Shown here one piece after another: positions 34,937 to 46,594 of a stretch of DNA of 64,000 bases (its first letter is position 1; each line of letters opens with the position of its first letter). Source of the stretch: Opisthocomus hoazin. Its lineage: Eukaryota; Chordata; Aves; Opisthocomiformes; Opisthocomidae. Where the stretch lies: contig NC_134442.1 of the NCBI RefSeq assembly GCF_030867145.1, positions 1,193,001-1,257,000 on the forward strand. The letters run 5' to 3'. Under the pieces are notes generated by a model. It saw only the letters and a list, made by a program, of their open reading frames with translations, was not told the DNA's origin and ran no database searches. The translations under genes and the position numbers were made by a program.

Positions 34937-35225
34937 TGCGTAACACCTCCCTGCACTGGGGGTCTGGATGGTGGGGCCGAGCGCACCCTCAGCAAGGTGG
35001 CAGATGGCACCGGACGGGGAGGAGCGGCGCAGGCCAGGGGGTCGTGCCGCCATCCTGGGGGACCTGGGCAGGCTGGAGAGATGGGCTGGCGGGGGCCTTG
35101 TGCAGCTCAGCGAGGGGAAAGGCAAAGGGTGCTGTGCTGGTGACGAGCGGTGGCACAGGCTGCCTCGGGAGCTGGTGGAGCTCTGTCCCTGGAGATGTTC
35201 CACAGCCTCTGGACATCCTCACTCG
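34937..35225 (+). mobile_element. Old, degraded CR1 fragment
   Basis: CTCAGCAAGGTGGCAGATGG corresponds to the CR1 segment encoding LSKFADDTK, and GGTGGCACAGGCTGCCTCGGGAGCTGGTGGAGCT to its 3' UTR. It is far more diverged than the CR1 at 23028 and has lost the tail. Confidence 0.6.
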
Positions 35226-35799
35226 CACATGCTAATGCAGCCTGCAGCCCCTCTCCTTGAGGAGCTCCCTGTATCTGAGCTGCTCCGTCACACAGGGGAC
35301 ATCCCCCCGTCCTCATCCTCCCCGCCACTGCCCACGGCACAGCCTGTGTCCTCACGGCAGCACCACAGCTCAGCAAGCTGTCCCACCACATCTCATTGAA
35401 TCCAAACACACCACCATGCTGTGACAAGCCACGGGGCTCCTCCTGGCAGGGCACGTTTGGGCCACAGCACCTCAGCGGTGGCATCAGGGGGGAGCACAGT
35501 CTTCTCCCGGGGAAACCTGAGCTCTGACCCTGACGAGAAGACCAATGTAGATGGAGCGTGGCCTTCAGACCTGTGTGTACTGCACAGATCCCTTGGCTGC
35601 AGGACAACCTCAGCAGCTCCCTGTGACACAGGAGCTTGCAGGCAGGTCCCACTCTGTACCAGCGTCCTGCGTGGCCTTGTAGGGAGAAGTTCCCGTGAAA
35701 ACGCTGTCTCTGTGTGACTGCAGAGATGATGAACAGAGTTGTTTCCTTGTAGCAAAATCCTAGAGCAGCTTGAATGACCGAAACAAGAGAGTGTCTTCT
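35226..35799. other. Stretch without recognised feature
   Basis: No convincing splice-flanked exon or repeat family was seen. It is moderately GC-rich. Confidence 0.4.
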
Positions 35800-36640
35800 G
35801 CGGATGGGGTCTGCATGGTTTAGTGGTGGACTTGGCAGTGTGATAGAGGGAATTGTAAGAAATGTGAAACTATAACAAAAAAGCCTTAATATTTTCTAGT
35901 TTTTAGTAGTCTTTAGTACTGTAACTTGTATTTCTGCATGCATAGTGATCTAACGATGTGGCTGTTGCACTAATCCCTGTTTTCTCATTAAGGAATGTAG
36001 TGAAAGGACATGGGCACAAGCTGTCACTTAGTCGTTAGACAAAATAATTAAGTGAAACAAAAGTGGTCTTGGTTCTCAGCAAATAATTGGGATAATTGTG
36101 GGATAAAAGAGACTCCTAAATGATTCTACTCCAGACAGCTCAGCCTTGGGAGGGCAAATGCGCCAAGCTACAGAGATCAGAAGGCACCAAGAGGGCAACA
36201 AGACCGGAGCCAAGCGACCTGAAGGACATGATCTAGGTGATCCTGAAACTGAGTTTGCGCAGAAACAAATGTCAATCAGTGAACAGCGTGATGAAGAGGA
36301 TGGGCCTTCATCTTGGGACCCCCGAAGACCACCCAAAGATGCTAACAGACATGCGTGAAAGATATTTACATATGCTAATTAGTTCCGAGAAATATAATGA
36401 ATATTTACCTGTGTGATTGCATTTAAGCTGAAGCAACAGGGTGTCTGGCGTGCACGTTTGGAGGAGAAATCCCCCGTGTGCCCGGCGCCGCAATAAAGAA
36501 TACCTGCTGAACTGTATACATTGTACTGTGAGGTTTTTTTTCTTACCGCATCTTCGAATCAAGTGTGAGGTTTGTGGTTGGACTCGATGACCTTAAAGGT
36601 CTTTTCTGTCCTAAATGATTCTATGATTCTCTGATTCTAA
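35800..36640 (+). mobile_element. CR1 3' end split by an LTR insertion
   Basis: The left piece ends GGTTTAGTGGTGGACTTGGC. The right piece resumes at 36562 with GAGGTTTGTGGTTGGACTCG, and ends with CCTAAATGATTCTATGATTC. Joined, these are the usual contiguous CR1 3' region. The 721 bp between them is the LTR listed separately. Confidence 0.8.
35841..36561 (+). mobile_element. ERVL-like solo LTR with 4-bp target duplication
   Basis: The element runs from TGATAGAGGG to TTCGAATCA (TG...CA ends) and is flanked on both sides by AGTG (35837-35840 and 36562-36565). AATAAA lies at 36492-36497 after CCCGTGTGCCCGGCGCCGC, a layout familiar from avian ERVL LTRs. No internal viral sequence is present, so this is a solo LTR left by recombination. 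The family name is from recall; the insertion itself is read directly. Confidence 0.75.
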
Positions 36641-36987
36641 ACTCTCTAGCAATTGAATTTCCAGATTTGTGAAGAATCAGGTAGGAAAGGGAAATGCACC
36701 CTTGCCAAGGGGCAGCCTCATCTTACAAGAACAGTTAAGAAACTTCAGCTGTGATTTCTTTTTCTTCTCCAACAGTCCCCACAAATTCAGGATATATATA
36801 ATTCACAGACATTTCTTTTTGTTCAGCTAGTTCTGTTCTGTGGGCCGCTTGAAAATTTGCAGATTTACTTCATTCCGATGCAGAATTACTTGATTAATTT
36901 AATCCTATAATTCTGACTATGTCCTTGTCATTTGAGATGAGTTCTCAGGATGGAGGCCCAGCCTTGTCAACACGCAGGTGAAAAAAC

Positions 36988-37345
36988 ATAGCATAGAATA
37001 GAATAATTTCGTTTGGAAGGGACCTACAATGACCATCTAGTCCAACTGCCCGACACCTTCAGGACTGAGCAAAGGTCAAACTGAGTCATTGAGGACATTG
37101 CCCAAAGGCCCCTTGGGCACGGACAGGCCTGGGGCACCGACCGCCTCTCAGGCAGCCTGTCCCAGCACCCGGCCGCCCTCTCGGTGCAGAAACGGATCCT
37201 CGTGCCCAGCTGAACCTGCCCTGACACAGCTCTGAGCCGTTCCCACGCGTCCTGTCCCTGGACCCCAGCAGCGCAGAGCTCAGCACCTCCCGCTCACATC
37301 CCCTCCTGGGGAAGCTGTGGAGAGCGGTGAAGTGGGACAGGGTAA
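36988..37345 (-). mobile_element. CR1 3' fragment upstream of MROH copy 1
   Basis: The + strand starts CATAGAATAGAATAATTTCG, then GGAAGGGACCTACAATGACC and the CATCTAGTCCAACTGCC signature of a minus-strand CR1 tail. Downstream sequence fits the CR1 3' UTR (GGGGAAGCTGTGGAGAGCGG). It is duplicated at 52790-53055, without the tail. Confidence 0.75.
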
Positions 37346-38087
37346 CACACGGCTGTGGGCAAGAACAGACAGGTTGGGGCCCCAAAAATGAGGATTTTGG
37401 CCCTGAAAATGAGGCTTTGCAGGTGAGGACTCTGGACTGAGGCAGAGGGAACCTTCCCCCGGCTCAGGGCAAGGCTGCGCCAGCCCAGAACACGCAGGAT
37501 GTGGCCGCCTCTGCACCGTGGCACGAGTGGCGACTCGCCGGCTTGGCAGGGCGCGGGGGCCTTTCCATGCTTGGGGGTGTCTGAGGAGGGGACAGGCTGC
37601 CTAAAGCGTCTCCCCTCCTCCTCCCCTCTGTGTTTCTGTTGTCCAGCGGGGCATCTGGGGCTCTGCTGCAAGGACACCCGGGGTCAGCGTGCGCTGTGCT
37701 GCCGTGGGCTGCTGGGAAAGGACGGCATCGGGAAGCTCCCCGGACAACCTTGCTTCCTTCAGGGGCTGCCATGTCCCCTTTGCCCTTTGCCCCACTAAAG
37801 GAGAGACTTCTCCAGGAGGGAACAAACCCAACTACTTCTGGGGAAACCCTAGCTGAGGGTAAACTTGTCAAACAAGAGGGCAGCCAGGGTGTGCTGAGGG
37901 ATGAGATGTTCTGCGGGCTGTGGGAGAGGCCAGGAATGACCGTGCCTGCTCAGCACGCTCAGGGTGCTCCCCATGCGAAGGACGCCAGGAGGCTGGGCTT
38001 GTGGATCCATCTTTAACCAAAAAGGCAGCCGTTTCTCCCAGGAGAGCCTCACCTCTGGCTGGCTTTGCAGGGCCAGCAGCACAGTGC

Positions 38088-39452
38088 TCACAGGGTCCAT
38101 CGCCATGTTGGCTGCTCCCTTGCAGATCGCAGGATGTGGATGGTCTGAGACGCAAAGGAACGGACTGAGGGGTTGGTGTCTTTCTCCAAGAGCTTGAGGG
38201 CTGCAACAGAAAGAGATGAGATGAGATGAGATGAGATGAGATGAGATGAGATGAGATGAGATGAGATGAGATGAGATGAGATGAGATGAGATGAGATGAG
38301 ATGAGATGAGATGAGATGAAAGCCCACTGTCTGCAGAGACCCCCAGGCATCCCCTCCAGAGCACGCCAGGCCCACCCTTCTCTTTCCCTGGCCAGGAGGA
38401 GCAGGTGGGACACAAGGGTCAGTTGGAAGCTGCTGCTCCAAACGCCCCTGAGATGTACCCCTGTCCGTGAAGCGTTTCCCTGGAGCTGGGCAAGGCATGG
38501 CAGCACCCGTCCCCGGTCTGTTCTCAGCTCCACCAGTGCTGCCCCCACTCACCATCGCAGACTTCACAGAGCTTCTCCCCGTGCTGGTCCCTCAGGTGCT
38601 GCACGGCAAGCCCTAGGCACAGAGCTCCCATCAGACCCCCCCACTACCCAGCACGCAAGGCCCCTAGCCCTGCCCGCTGAGCTGCACGGCCTCCCCCCTC
38701 AGCAGGGTGACCCCAGGAAGGACGGTGGCCTGGGGCCAGGCTGCCCAGAGAGGGACCGGGGACGGTGGCTCACCAATGAACCTGACGGCCACCTCTCGCA
38801 AGCTGGCCTTAGCATCCTGCAGGTACGGCAGGCTCTGCTCCAGGTATTCCTCAGCCCTGCTCCTGTCCCGCGCCAGCTGCAGAGAGCACGTGGGCATGGC
38901 CACGTCACAGAGGCTCCCCGGCCACAGGAGCAGGCCCTCCTCAAGCACCCCCTGTTGCAGAGACCCGGGGGGCAGTCCTCACCCAGTCTGGGCCCGGGGA
39001 CTTGGGGGTTGTCCTCACCGAGCACTCGCTGATCCTTCATGCCTGCTAGGTCCACACCAGGTGTCTGAGCTGGTTCCACCTCAGGAGCTCTGCTGCAGCC
39101 AGAAGGGCTTCCCCAGAGGCCTGCAGAGCAGCAGAAGCTGGGAGATGGCACCATGGCTTGTGGAAGGAGATCTGGTGTCTCCCTCCTCTTGCCTTTGCTC
39201 CTGGGGTGATCCCACCCTTAGGAAGCTGGGATGTGCCCTGGCCCACACAGCTGCGACTTTCTTCCCTGCACCGTTGCTGAGCTTTGACAGCTGTACCTTG
39301 GCCACGCTCTGCGGTTGGTCGCTCATATGAAAGAGCAGCAGAAGCAGGCCCCCTTGCATGTTCTTCTTCATCTGCCTCTTGCTGTTCCCCACCACAGTGC
39401 TCATCAGGTGTCTGCAGAGCCTGGTGGAGAGCTCTCTCAGCTGGCTGAGTTC
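38088..39452 (-). pseudogene. Maestro heat-like repeat (MROH) family, 3' end, copy 1, disabled
   Basis: Exons in transcript order: 39297-39452 (starts ELSQLRELS, ends QSVAK), 39019-39120 (ASGEALLAAAELLRW), 38774-38876 (LARDRSRAEEYLEQS), 38553-38612 (GLAVQHLRDQHGEKLCE) and 38088-38200 (ALKLLEKDTNPSVR). These are consecutive HEAT-repeat helices of the MROH C-terminal region, with phases that agree and GT-AG borders. Exon 39019-39120 has two in-frame stops: TAG where the paralogue has CAG, and TGA where it has TGG. The last exon stops early, at TGA for the CGA of the paralogue. No upstream exons were found nearby, although a possible one reading VFSSNRQSDATHS lies at 41690-41779. The molecular role of MROH proteins is poorly known. 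This copy is a pseudogene. Confidence 0.8.
38212..38318. repeat. (GATGA)n pentanucleotide microsatellite
   Basis: About 21 uninterrupted GATGA units lie in the last intron of MROH copy 1. The paralogous intron (53912-53998) has only a single GAGATGAG at this place, so the expansion happened after the duplication. Confidence 0.97.
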
Positions 39453-39985
39453 CTGGCAGGGAGAAGAACAGTAGGACTTCAGCAACGGCAGCTCTCTGCC
39501 CACAGTGAGCAGAAGCGTTAGCATGGATGATGGGAGGGGACGTGCTCCCGGGTCGGATTCTGCTCACGGGAGCTGAGGGTCAGACCTGCAGCCACAGCTG
39601 AACGGCCATGGGCTCGTGAAAGGCCACTCAGGAGATTTCCTCCAGGCAGTGCCTGTGCCTCAGAACGCTCTCCCAGACACCCAGCACTCCCCACCAGCGG
39701 CACCAGCCGTGCTGGAGAAGAGCTCCCCACGGTCCGGCTGAGGAGGAGACCAGGGGGCTGCTCCTTAGCAATGCCTCCGGGCCACGTCCCACTGGCTCAG
39801 CCTCAGCCCCTTTCCTTGGGGTCTGGGGAGAACGTCTGGTCCTGCCCTGCAGCGCAGCTGGGGAGCCCTCGGGGCTCTGGAAGCAGCTGCCAGGGAGAAG
39901 CTGGGCTGGGCTGCAGAACCCAGAAGCCATCCCACAGGAGCCCAGGGCAGAAAGCAGAAGAGAAGGCCTTGCTCTGAGTGCTGCT

Positions 39986-41880
39986 CGCAGGGCCATCAAC
40001 ATGGCCAACAGCAGCCCCTGCCCCAGGCCTACAGCTCCCAGCATGCCCTGGGGCGCTCCTCCCTGCCCTGCCTTCCACTCGCCAGAAGCATCTCCTTTGT
40101 TTCACAAGGGATGAGAGTTTCACGCAGTAAACCTCAGAGGTGCTCTTATTTCTTCTCAAGTCAGCAGCCATTGCCAAGCACACATCCAGTCAGGCCAGGA
40201 GAGCACGGGGTCCCTTCTGCTCCGCGTCCCTCACACGATGAGGAGGTGACAGCCACCAGCCCCTGTGAGCCAACAGCTCGCCAACAGCCACCGCGCTAAG
40301 GGACACAGCCCCTGCTCAGACACCACGGGCCTCTGGAATGGCTCTCCAGAAAGGTGCCCAGGAGAAGGACAAAAGAAGGACCGAGCATCTGCAAGATCAG
40401 AGCAGAATGAGGAAGCCAAGAGCGTAACGTGGCAACACTCCAAAAGTGAGAAAAGACACCAAACTCTTCTGAGGATGTCACATCATCTTGGCAGACCAGT
40501 GCCCTCTCCCGCACGCCAGCAGGACCCAGCAAAGTCTTACTCCTGAGATTTCACCATGTGTGGTGGCAAGCCCCTGGGCAAGCCTCATTAGCCATATCCT
40601 TCGACAGCTTTAATTGACGACTCCAGCCCTTGGGACAGACACACAGACAGATGAGAGGTTAACCAAGGCTGTGAGGAAGAAAGAATCCCATGCTACGTCT
40701 ACATCACCAAACGTCTCAAGGCACACCAGACTTCAGTGCACTTCACATTTCTTCACAGCTCTACTTGGCTACTGCCGAAATAACGACTTTGCCTCTCTCC
40801 GTCTTTTCTTTCGTAGCTCTGTCCATTGCCGACAGCAGCCTGCTGCAAATTCCTTACCGTAATTCTGCTCACTGAATGCAGTCATGTGTGCATATAGACA
40901 GTACCCAGTAAGGAGTGGCAGAGCAGAGAATGGGATTTTTGCCAAACTTGACAAAGACACCCTGTGAAAATGACAGCCCTTCCATCTGAAAGAGCAACAG
41001 CAGCTTTAGTAGCGGGGTGGGGAGGGGGGGAAGCTGAAAGAGGTTCTGTAGCACTTTTCACTACTTTCCCTTGGAACAGCAAGGTGCAATCATGCCTTGT
41101 GACTTTGGCCAATGAAATCCATTAAAACTTAGTGCTATAAAAAAAAGCAACAACCAAACCAAACACCACAGTTGCATTTCTAGCAATTACTGGAAATCTG
41201 CTGACAAAAATGTTGCACATTGCAAAGCTAAAGCACAGCCGCACAGAGCTGTCTGGTGGTTGGAATAACCACCAAATAACAGAAGAAGTGAAGAACATTT
41301 TGCAACTTCCAGCACTACAGTTGATTTGGATGGAGTCAAGAACTAAAGCAGCCACAACAGATGAAGGACATCATGTAACATCCACAATAGAACACAAGTA
41401 AAAACTTTAGTTACTACCACTCTGGTAAAATGCGGGAATGACACATCTCTCCATTGCTGCTGAAACCAGAGCTCCATCACTGCACCAGGGTTTCCACCGT
41501 GTTCCTAAACACGCGCTCCTGCACTTCACGTTGGACGTACCCAGCCGATTAACGATCCAAGATCATAAACCCAAACAGAAGGAACAAAGAAAAGCGTGAA
41601 TGTTAGTGGAAGATTTTTGATTTCTCTTTCAGCTGAACATCAGATGCTTCCGAAAAGGAAACGCTGGGGCAGACAGCCCTGTCACAAGAAACTCACCTCC
41701 ACAAACAGGAACAGTGACGCCTGCTGGCAAGCTTCTGTCGAATGAGTCGCATCAGACTGGCGATTACTGGAGAAAACCTGGAACAGGGAGAGGGGAGAAA
41801 AACACCTCTGTGTTACCCCAACATCATCCTCTGAAGGAATTGTGTCACATAGGATGCACTCGTTAACTGTCACAGCACAT
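39986..41880. other. Segment without a confident gene
   Basis: No repeat family was recognised. On the minus strand, 41690-41779 has acceptor- and donor-like borders around VFSSNRQSDATHSTEACQQA, which resembles a MROH exon ending in a LFLFVE-type helix. It is weak on its own but lies in the right direction for copy 1. Confidence 0.3.
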
Positions 41881-42099
41881 GTCACTAGCAGTCACATGTC
41901 AGCTCCTCATTTTATTTCATGTTCCTGATTTCTGCGCTGCGTTCCTGTGCACTGCGCGGTGTGCAGCGTGTGCTGCGCTGTGGGATTCACTGCCCTGTCT
42001 GCTCTCTGTCGCGTTCCCTGTGCTGTGCTGCTGCATTCTGTGGTACCGACTGCCCTGTGCCCACGGTCTGTGTGACACTGTCGGTGCTGTGCTGGCTGC

Positions 42100-42885
42100 T
42101 GTGCTGTGTGGGGCCCAGGGGGCGGTCCCCCAGCCCCGGGTCCAGACCGCGGATTGGCCGAGACAGCACTGGGCGGAGCCACCAACGGTCACCACCCACA
42201 GCGGGCGGAGCCACCAACAGCCACCAACGGGCACTGCCCCGCAGCAGACGGAGGCCGGCCAGACCCATCGGCACTGTGATGCACAGGGACGCGGCAGCGC
42301 AGGCGCCGGCAGCGGGTGGAACGCGGCGTCCTCGGCTTCCCCGGGGCTGCCCGCGCCTGGCAGAGCCCCCGCAGCCGCCCGGCCCCAGCACCTGTCCCCG
42401 CAGGCGATCGCCTGCCCGGGGGTCCGGCGGAGGGGTGCGCGGGGCTGTTCCCGGAGGGGTGACAGCCAGCCGGCCGGCCGGGGTGCCACAGGCAGACGTG
42501 GGGCTCTGCCTGGGGGCCGAGCTGCAGGAGGGGGTGGGCAGGTGGAGGGGTGTCCGGGAGGGACCCCGAGCCATGGAGCTGGGCTCTGCCATCTGCGGCA
42601 CGCACAGCCCAGCTCGGCGTGTGGTCGGCCAGCGCGGCAGGGCCAGGAGCCGTCTGTGTGCCGGGAGGAAGGTACAGGGAACGGCTGGGCAGGGGTGGCA
42701 GCAGGTCACTGCTCGGGGCTGTCAGGGGAACACTCCTCACTCTCCCAGGGACCTCGGTGGGATCGGAGGAGGCCCCGGGCATGTGGGTACAGCCCCGGTC
42801 AGCCGGCGGGACGGATGGAGAGGGCTTGAAGCGGAAATGGAGGGGTCGGAGGACACCCATGGGAGAGCTGGAGGTGAGCTACGGG
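42100..42885. promoter_or_regulatory. CpG-rich segment with CCAAT and GC boxes
   Basis: High CpG density, an inverted CCAAT (GGATTGGCCGAG) near 42153, and repeated GGGCGGAGCCACCAAC near 42171 and 42204. It looks like a promoter-type CpG island, but no transcript with recognisable coding sequence starts from it before the satellite at 42890. A 376-codon open frame here is compositional. Confidence 0.35.
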
Positions 42886-45282
42886 TTGGCATGGCGTTGT
42901 TTGGGATGGCGTGTGTTGTGTCCTGTCTTCTGTGTTGTGCGCTGTACCCTCTGCTGTGTGTTGGGTCTGTCGCATGGTATGGAGTTTACTGCATGATAAG
43001 GTATTTATGGTGTGGTCCGGTGTTTTGGATGGTGTGGATGGCATTTTGAATGGTATAGGATGGTATAGGATGGTAAGCCTTGCATGGTGCAGTGTGTGCA
43101 TGTATTGTATGGTATGTATTATGTATTATTGTATTTTGTATGGTATGGTTCTGTATCTGGTATAGTATGGTTTTTTATTTTGTATGGTAGGTTATTTTGT
43201 ATTGCAGGTACGGTATGGTCTGTACTGTAAGAATTGTATTCAGTTTTGTACTGCCCGTATGGCACAGCGCTGGGCATGGTATGGGGTGTGGTGCTGTGCT
43301 GCATGCATTACATTTTTTTTTGGCGTTAGATTTTGCATTGCGTTTAATGTATGCATGGTGTGGTGTGTACGGCATTGTCTATGTTGTGTATTTTGTACAG
43401 TATGGTGTATTTTGTGTTGTTGGCATTGGGGGTATGGTCTTGGGGATGTGGCATTGGGGTGTATGGTGTTGTCTGGCGTGCAGGGTGTTCTTTGGCATGA
43501 ACGGTGTGCTGTACATCGAAGGGCAAGTTACTTATAGTGTCCTATTGTCTGTGTTGTATGGTGTGGTGTCTGTTGTACTCTATGGTATGTGTTGCATATG
43601 TTGAATGGTATGTATGGTGTCATAGAGTATGTACCGTACTGTATGCATTGTATTGTATCCTATTTATTTTATTTTCTGTATTGCATTCCATCATGTATTT
43701 TCTGCTGTAATTTTATTGTATTGTTTATTTTTTTGTGTAGTGTACTGTGTGTATTGTATGGTCTGGTAGGCATGGTATGGTACTGTGGGTATTGTTTTGT
43801 GTTTTATCTATTGTAGGGCATTGTCTGCATCGTGTTGTATGTTTCTAATTTGTGTTTTATTTTTCTATTGCAATTGTATTTTATTTATTGTATAGTATGC
43901 AGTTGTTCTCTGTGCAGTGTGTTGTCTAACTGTTTCTATTGTATTTATTTTGTATGGTGTGCTTCATTATGCATTGCATTTCTTATTGTATTACATGTAT
44001 GGTGTGTGGAATACAGAACGGTACTGACTGTATGGTATGTGATGTATTGCACTGGGTTTTGTGTTGTACTGGGTCTGGTCTGTTCTGTGTGTTGTGTTGG
44101 GTGTATTGTGTGGGGTTTGATTCTCTTTTGTATTGCATTGTAATGTTTGTATTGTAAGTTTGGTATTCTGTTTTATGGTATGGCATTTCTTTGATTGTAT
44201 GCAATGTATTGAAAAGTGTGGTATTTATTTCTTGTAAGTATTGTCTGTATTGTATGGTTTAATTTTTATTGTATTTTATGTATTGTTTTTTGTATTATAT
44301 TATAATGTACGGTATGTAATGTAAAGTATGGTAGTGTATGGTATGGTAATTTATGGTCTGGCATTGTATGGTATGGCATTGTACTGTATTTTGCATTGAA
44401 TTTTATGTATTTGATGTACTATACTGTATTTTATGTGTTTTCTTTAATGTATGTTAAGGTATTTATTTTATTGTATGTATTCCATGTATTATTTTGGGTG
44501 TAGTACATGGTATGCTTTCTATTGTATTGTATTTTCTAGTCTACTGGGAACTGTATTGTATGGTATGCATTGTATGGTATGGTATGCATGGTATAGTGTG
44601 CATTGTATTCTATGTTGTGCATTGTATCGATTGTATTCTATTTTATGGTATGTATTGTATAGCTTGTACAGTGTGTGGGTACTGTATGTTGTGTACACAT
44701 TGTATTGTATTGCGCGGTGTGTATTGTCTTCTCTATATTGTGTGTTTTGTGCTGTAGGTACTGTAATTTCTTTTCTACTGTATTTTGTATTGTATTGTGT
44801 GCATTTGATAGTATGTAACATATATAGTGTGTGCTATAGTAGGTGTTGTGTTGCTTGTGTTGTATTTTCTATTGAATGTATGTGCTCTGTGGCTTTTGCG
44901 TTGCGTTGCATTGCATGTACTGTACGTCATGCTATGGCATTATGTTAATGCACGTGTTGTATGGTATGGATTGCGTGTGTGGTGTTGTATGGTATGTACT
45001 GTAGGGCGTGGTGTTGTATTTATTGCATTGTGCGTACTGTATTTTGAATTGTATTGAATTCTGTATTTTATTGTTGGGTTTTTGTATTGTATTTTATATA
45101 CTGTATTGTATTGTACGGTATTTATTGTATTGTACGTACTGTAATGCATTTTGTGTTGCAATGTATTTTGCAGTGTGCTTTATGTGTGGCGTGGCTTGGA
45201 CCGTACAGCCTGTAGTGTATGGCTTGCACTGGACTTTGGTTTGTGTTGTATGGCCCTGCAGTATTGCAGACTGTCTTGTACA

Positions 45283-45393
45283 AGAGTGCAGACAGCAGGT
45301 ACTGCATTCCATCGCAGATCCACTGGGATAAGCGAGACACGGTGGAATGAGTCCCACAGCTGGAGTGCTGCGATGGAGGGCTATAGGCTCCAT
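45283..45393 (+). mobile_element. CR1 endonuclease scrap inside the satellite
   Basis: Translation gives GISETRWNESHSWSAAMEGY, close to the ITETRSDNSHDWHAVMDGY of the CR1 endonuclease at 25780. It carries no 3' tail, so it was moved by rearrangement, or is the remnant from which flanking DNA was replaced by satellite. Confidence 0.7.
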
Positions 45394-46006
45394 TGTACGT
45401 GTTGTATTTTGTGTTGTATCGTATTTTTTGTGTCATCGTGTTTCTATTGCACTGTGTGTAGCGTGTTTCATACAATATTTTGTGTTATTTTGTATGGTAC
45501 GGCATTTACAGTGTTGCATTTTGCAATGTGCTGTATTTTGTATAGTGAGGGTTGGTAGGATTGTCTGGTATGCACTGCCTGTGTGGTTCGGTTTCTGTGG
45601 CACGGTTTGTAGGTATGGTAGGCGTGGTCTGGTACTGTATGTTCTACTGTTTGTCTGGTACATATGGTATGGTATGGTATGGTATGGTATTTTGGTTGTG
45701 GGTATGGTATGGCATTGGGTGCGGTACGGTATTGTTTTGTGCGTCTTGCGTTACATTTTGCATTGTATTCCATTCTGCGTTGCATTTGTTGTATGTGTAA
45801 GGCATGGTATGGTACATACAGTGTTTTGTTTTGTAAGGTGTGGTGTCTTTTGTACTATGCAGTGGGTACGGTGTGATGCTGTGGGTATGGTATGGTACGG
45901 TATGCCATTGTATGGTCCTTAGGGTAAGCTACAGTATTTAGGGTGTCTATGGTATGTATGGTTTTGTTTGGCGTGTATGGTATTGTATGTGTGGTAGGTA
46001 TGGTAT

Positions 46007-46594
46007 TGTCGCAGGAGAAGAGTCAGAGATCACTGAGATCTGAGCTGGCAGCTAATTCATTCAGTTCTAATCAGTACATTTCGGTATGCAAAATATTTAA
46101 TAAATACTGATGGACTGGCGGTCAATACTCTGCTATCATCTGCTACACTGGGAGCAGTACGGGATACAACGACTATTGCGTAAGCTTACTAAGTGTGTCT
46201 TAAATGTCACATGCGTGCATAGAATGTCACTTACTGAGCCACCAGTGTCTGGGGTCAGGTCAGGGACCTCTCAGCCTCGAGGGGTGACCTTGGGAGATCC
46301 AGGGGAGATCACGGCCACGCAGCCAGCTGCTATGGAGGGAGAGCTCAGCGGACTCTGATGACTGCAGATACTTAGGGCGTCAAGTGGTTGATTTGTGGTC
46401 AGATTTTCTGCTGGGTTCATGCAGTTTCGTTCCCTTCTCAGGTAAGTCTCCAGCCAAACCACTTTTTTTGGTTTGGGTGCTGAGCTGTCACTGACCACTC
46501 ACAGAACAGGAGTAACTTTGGCCAGGCCGACTTGCTGAGCACCTGCCTGGACCAGAGTTCAGTTAGGTCAGACAGGAGGAGGGCATCCGTCACA
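46007..46594. mobile_element. Probable solo LTR inside the satellite
   Basis: A 588-bp block of ordinary-complexity DNA in the middle of the TGTAT satellite. It starts TGTCGCAGGAG and ends GCATCCGTCACA, giving TG...CA and short imperfect terminal inverted repeats (TGTCGC / TGTGAC). It contains AATAAA at 46099 on the + strand, while its reverse complement has AT-rich TATTTATTAAATA near its end, so the orientation is open. Flanks are GGTAT and GGTGG, not an exact duplication. Confidence 0.55.

Larger units (their letters stand above)
36988..39985. repeat. Segmental duplicate of 52790-55560 (MROH 3' region)
   Basis: Shared order in both places: CR1 3' UTR, a scrap of the GAGGCTTTGGACCC minisatellite, a GC-rich spacer, then five MROH exons on the minus strand with their introns. 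Similarity is clear but lower than in the acrosin array, with indels. It ends near 39985 where the next MROH exon would follow; only the other copy keeps that exon. Confidence 0.85.

Noticed and set aside
37849-38567. Minus-strand frames with repeated SSHLI
   Set aside because: They are translations of the GATGA microsatellite within an intron.
41917-43049. Open frames of up to 376 codons on both strands
   Set aside because: High-GC DNA rarely contains stops. Frames on both strands overlap and the + frame runs into satellite.
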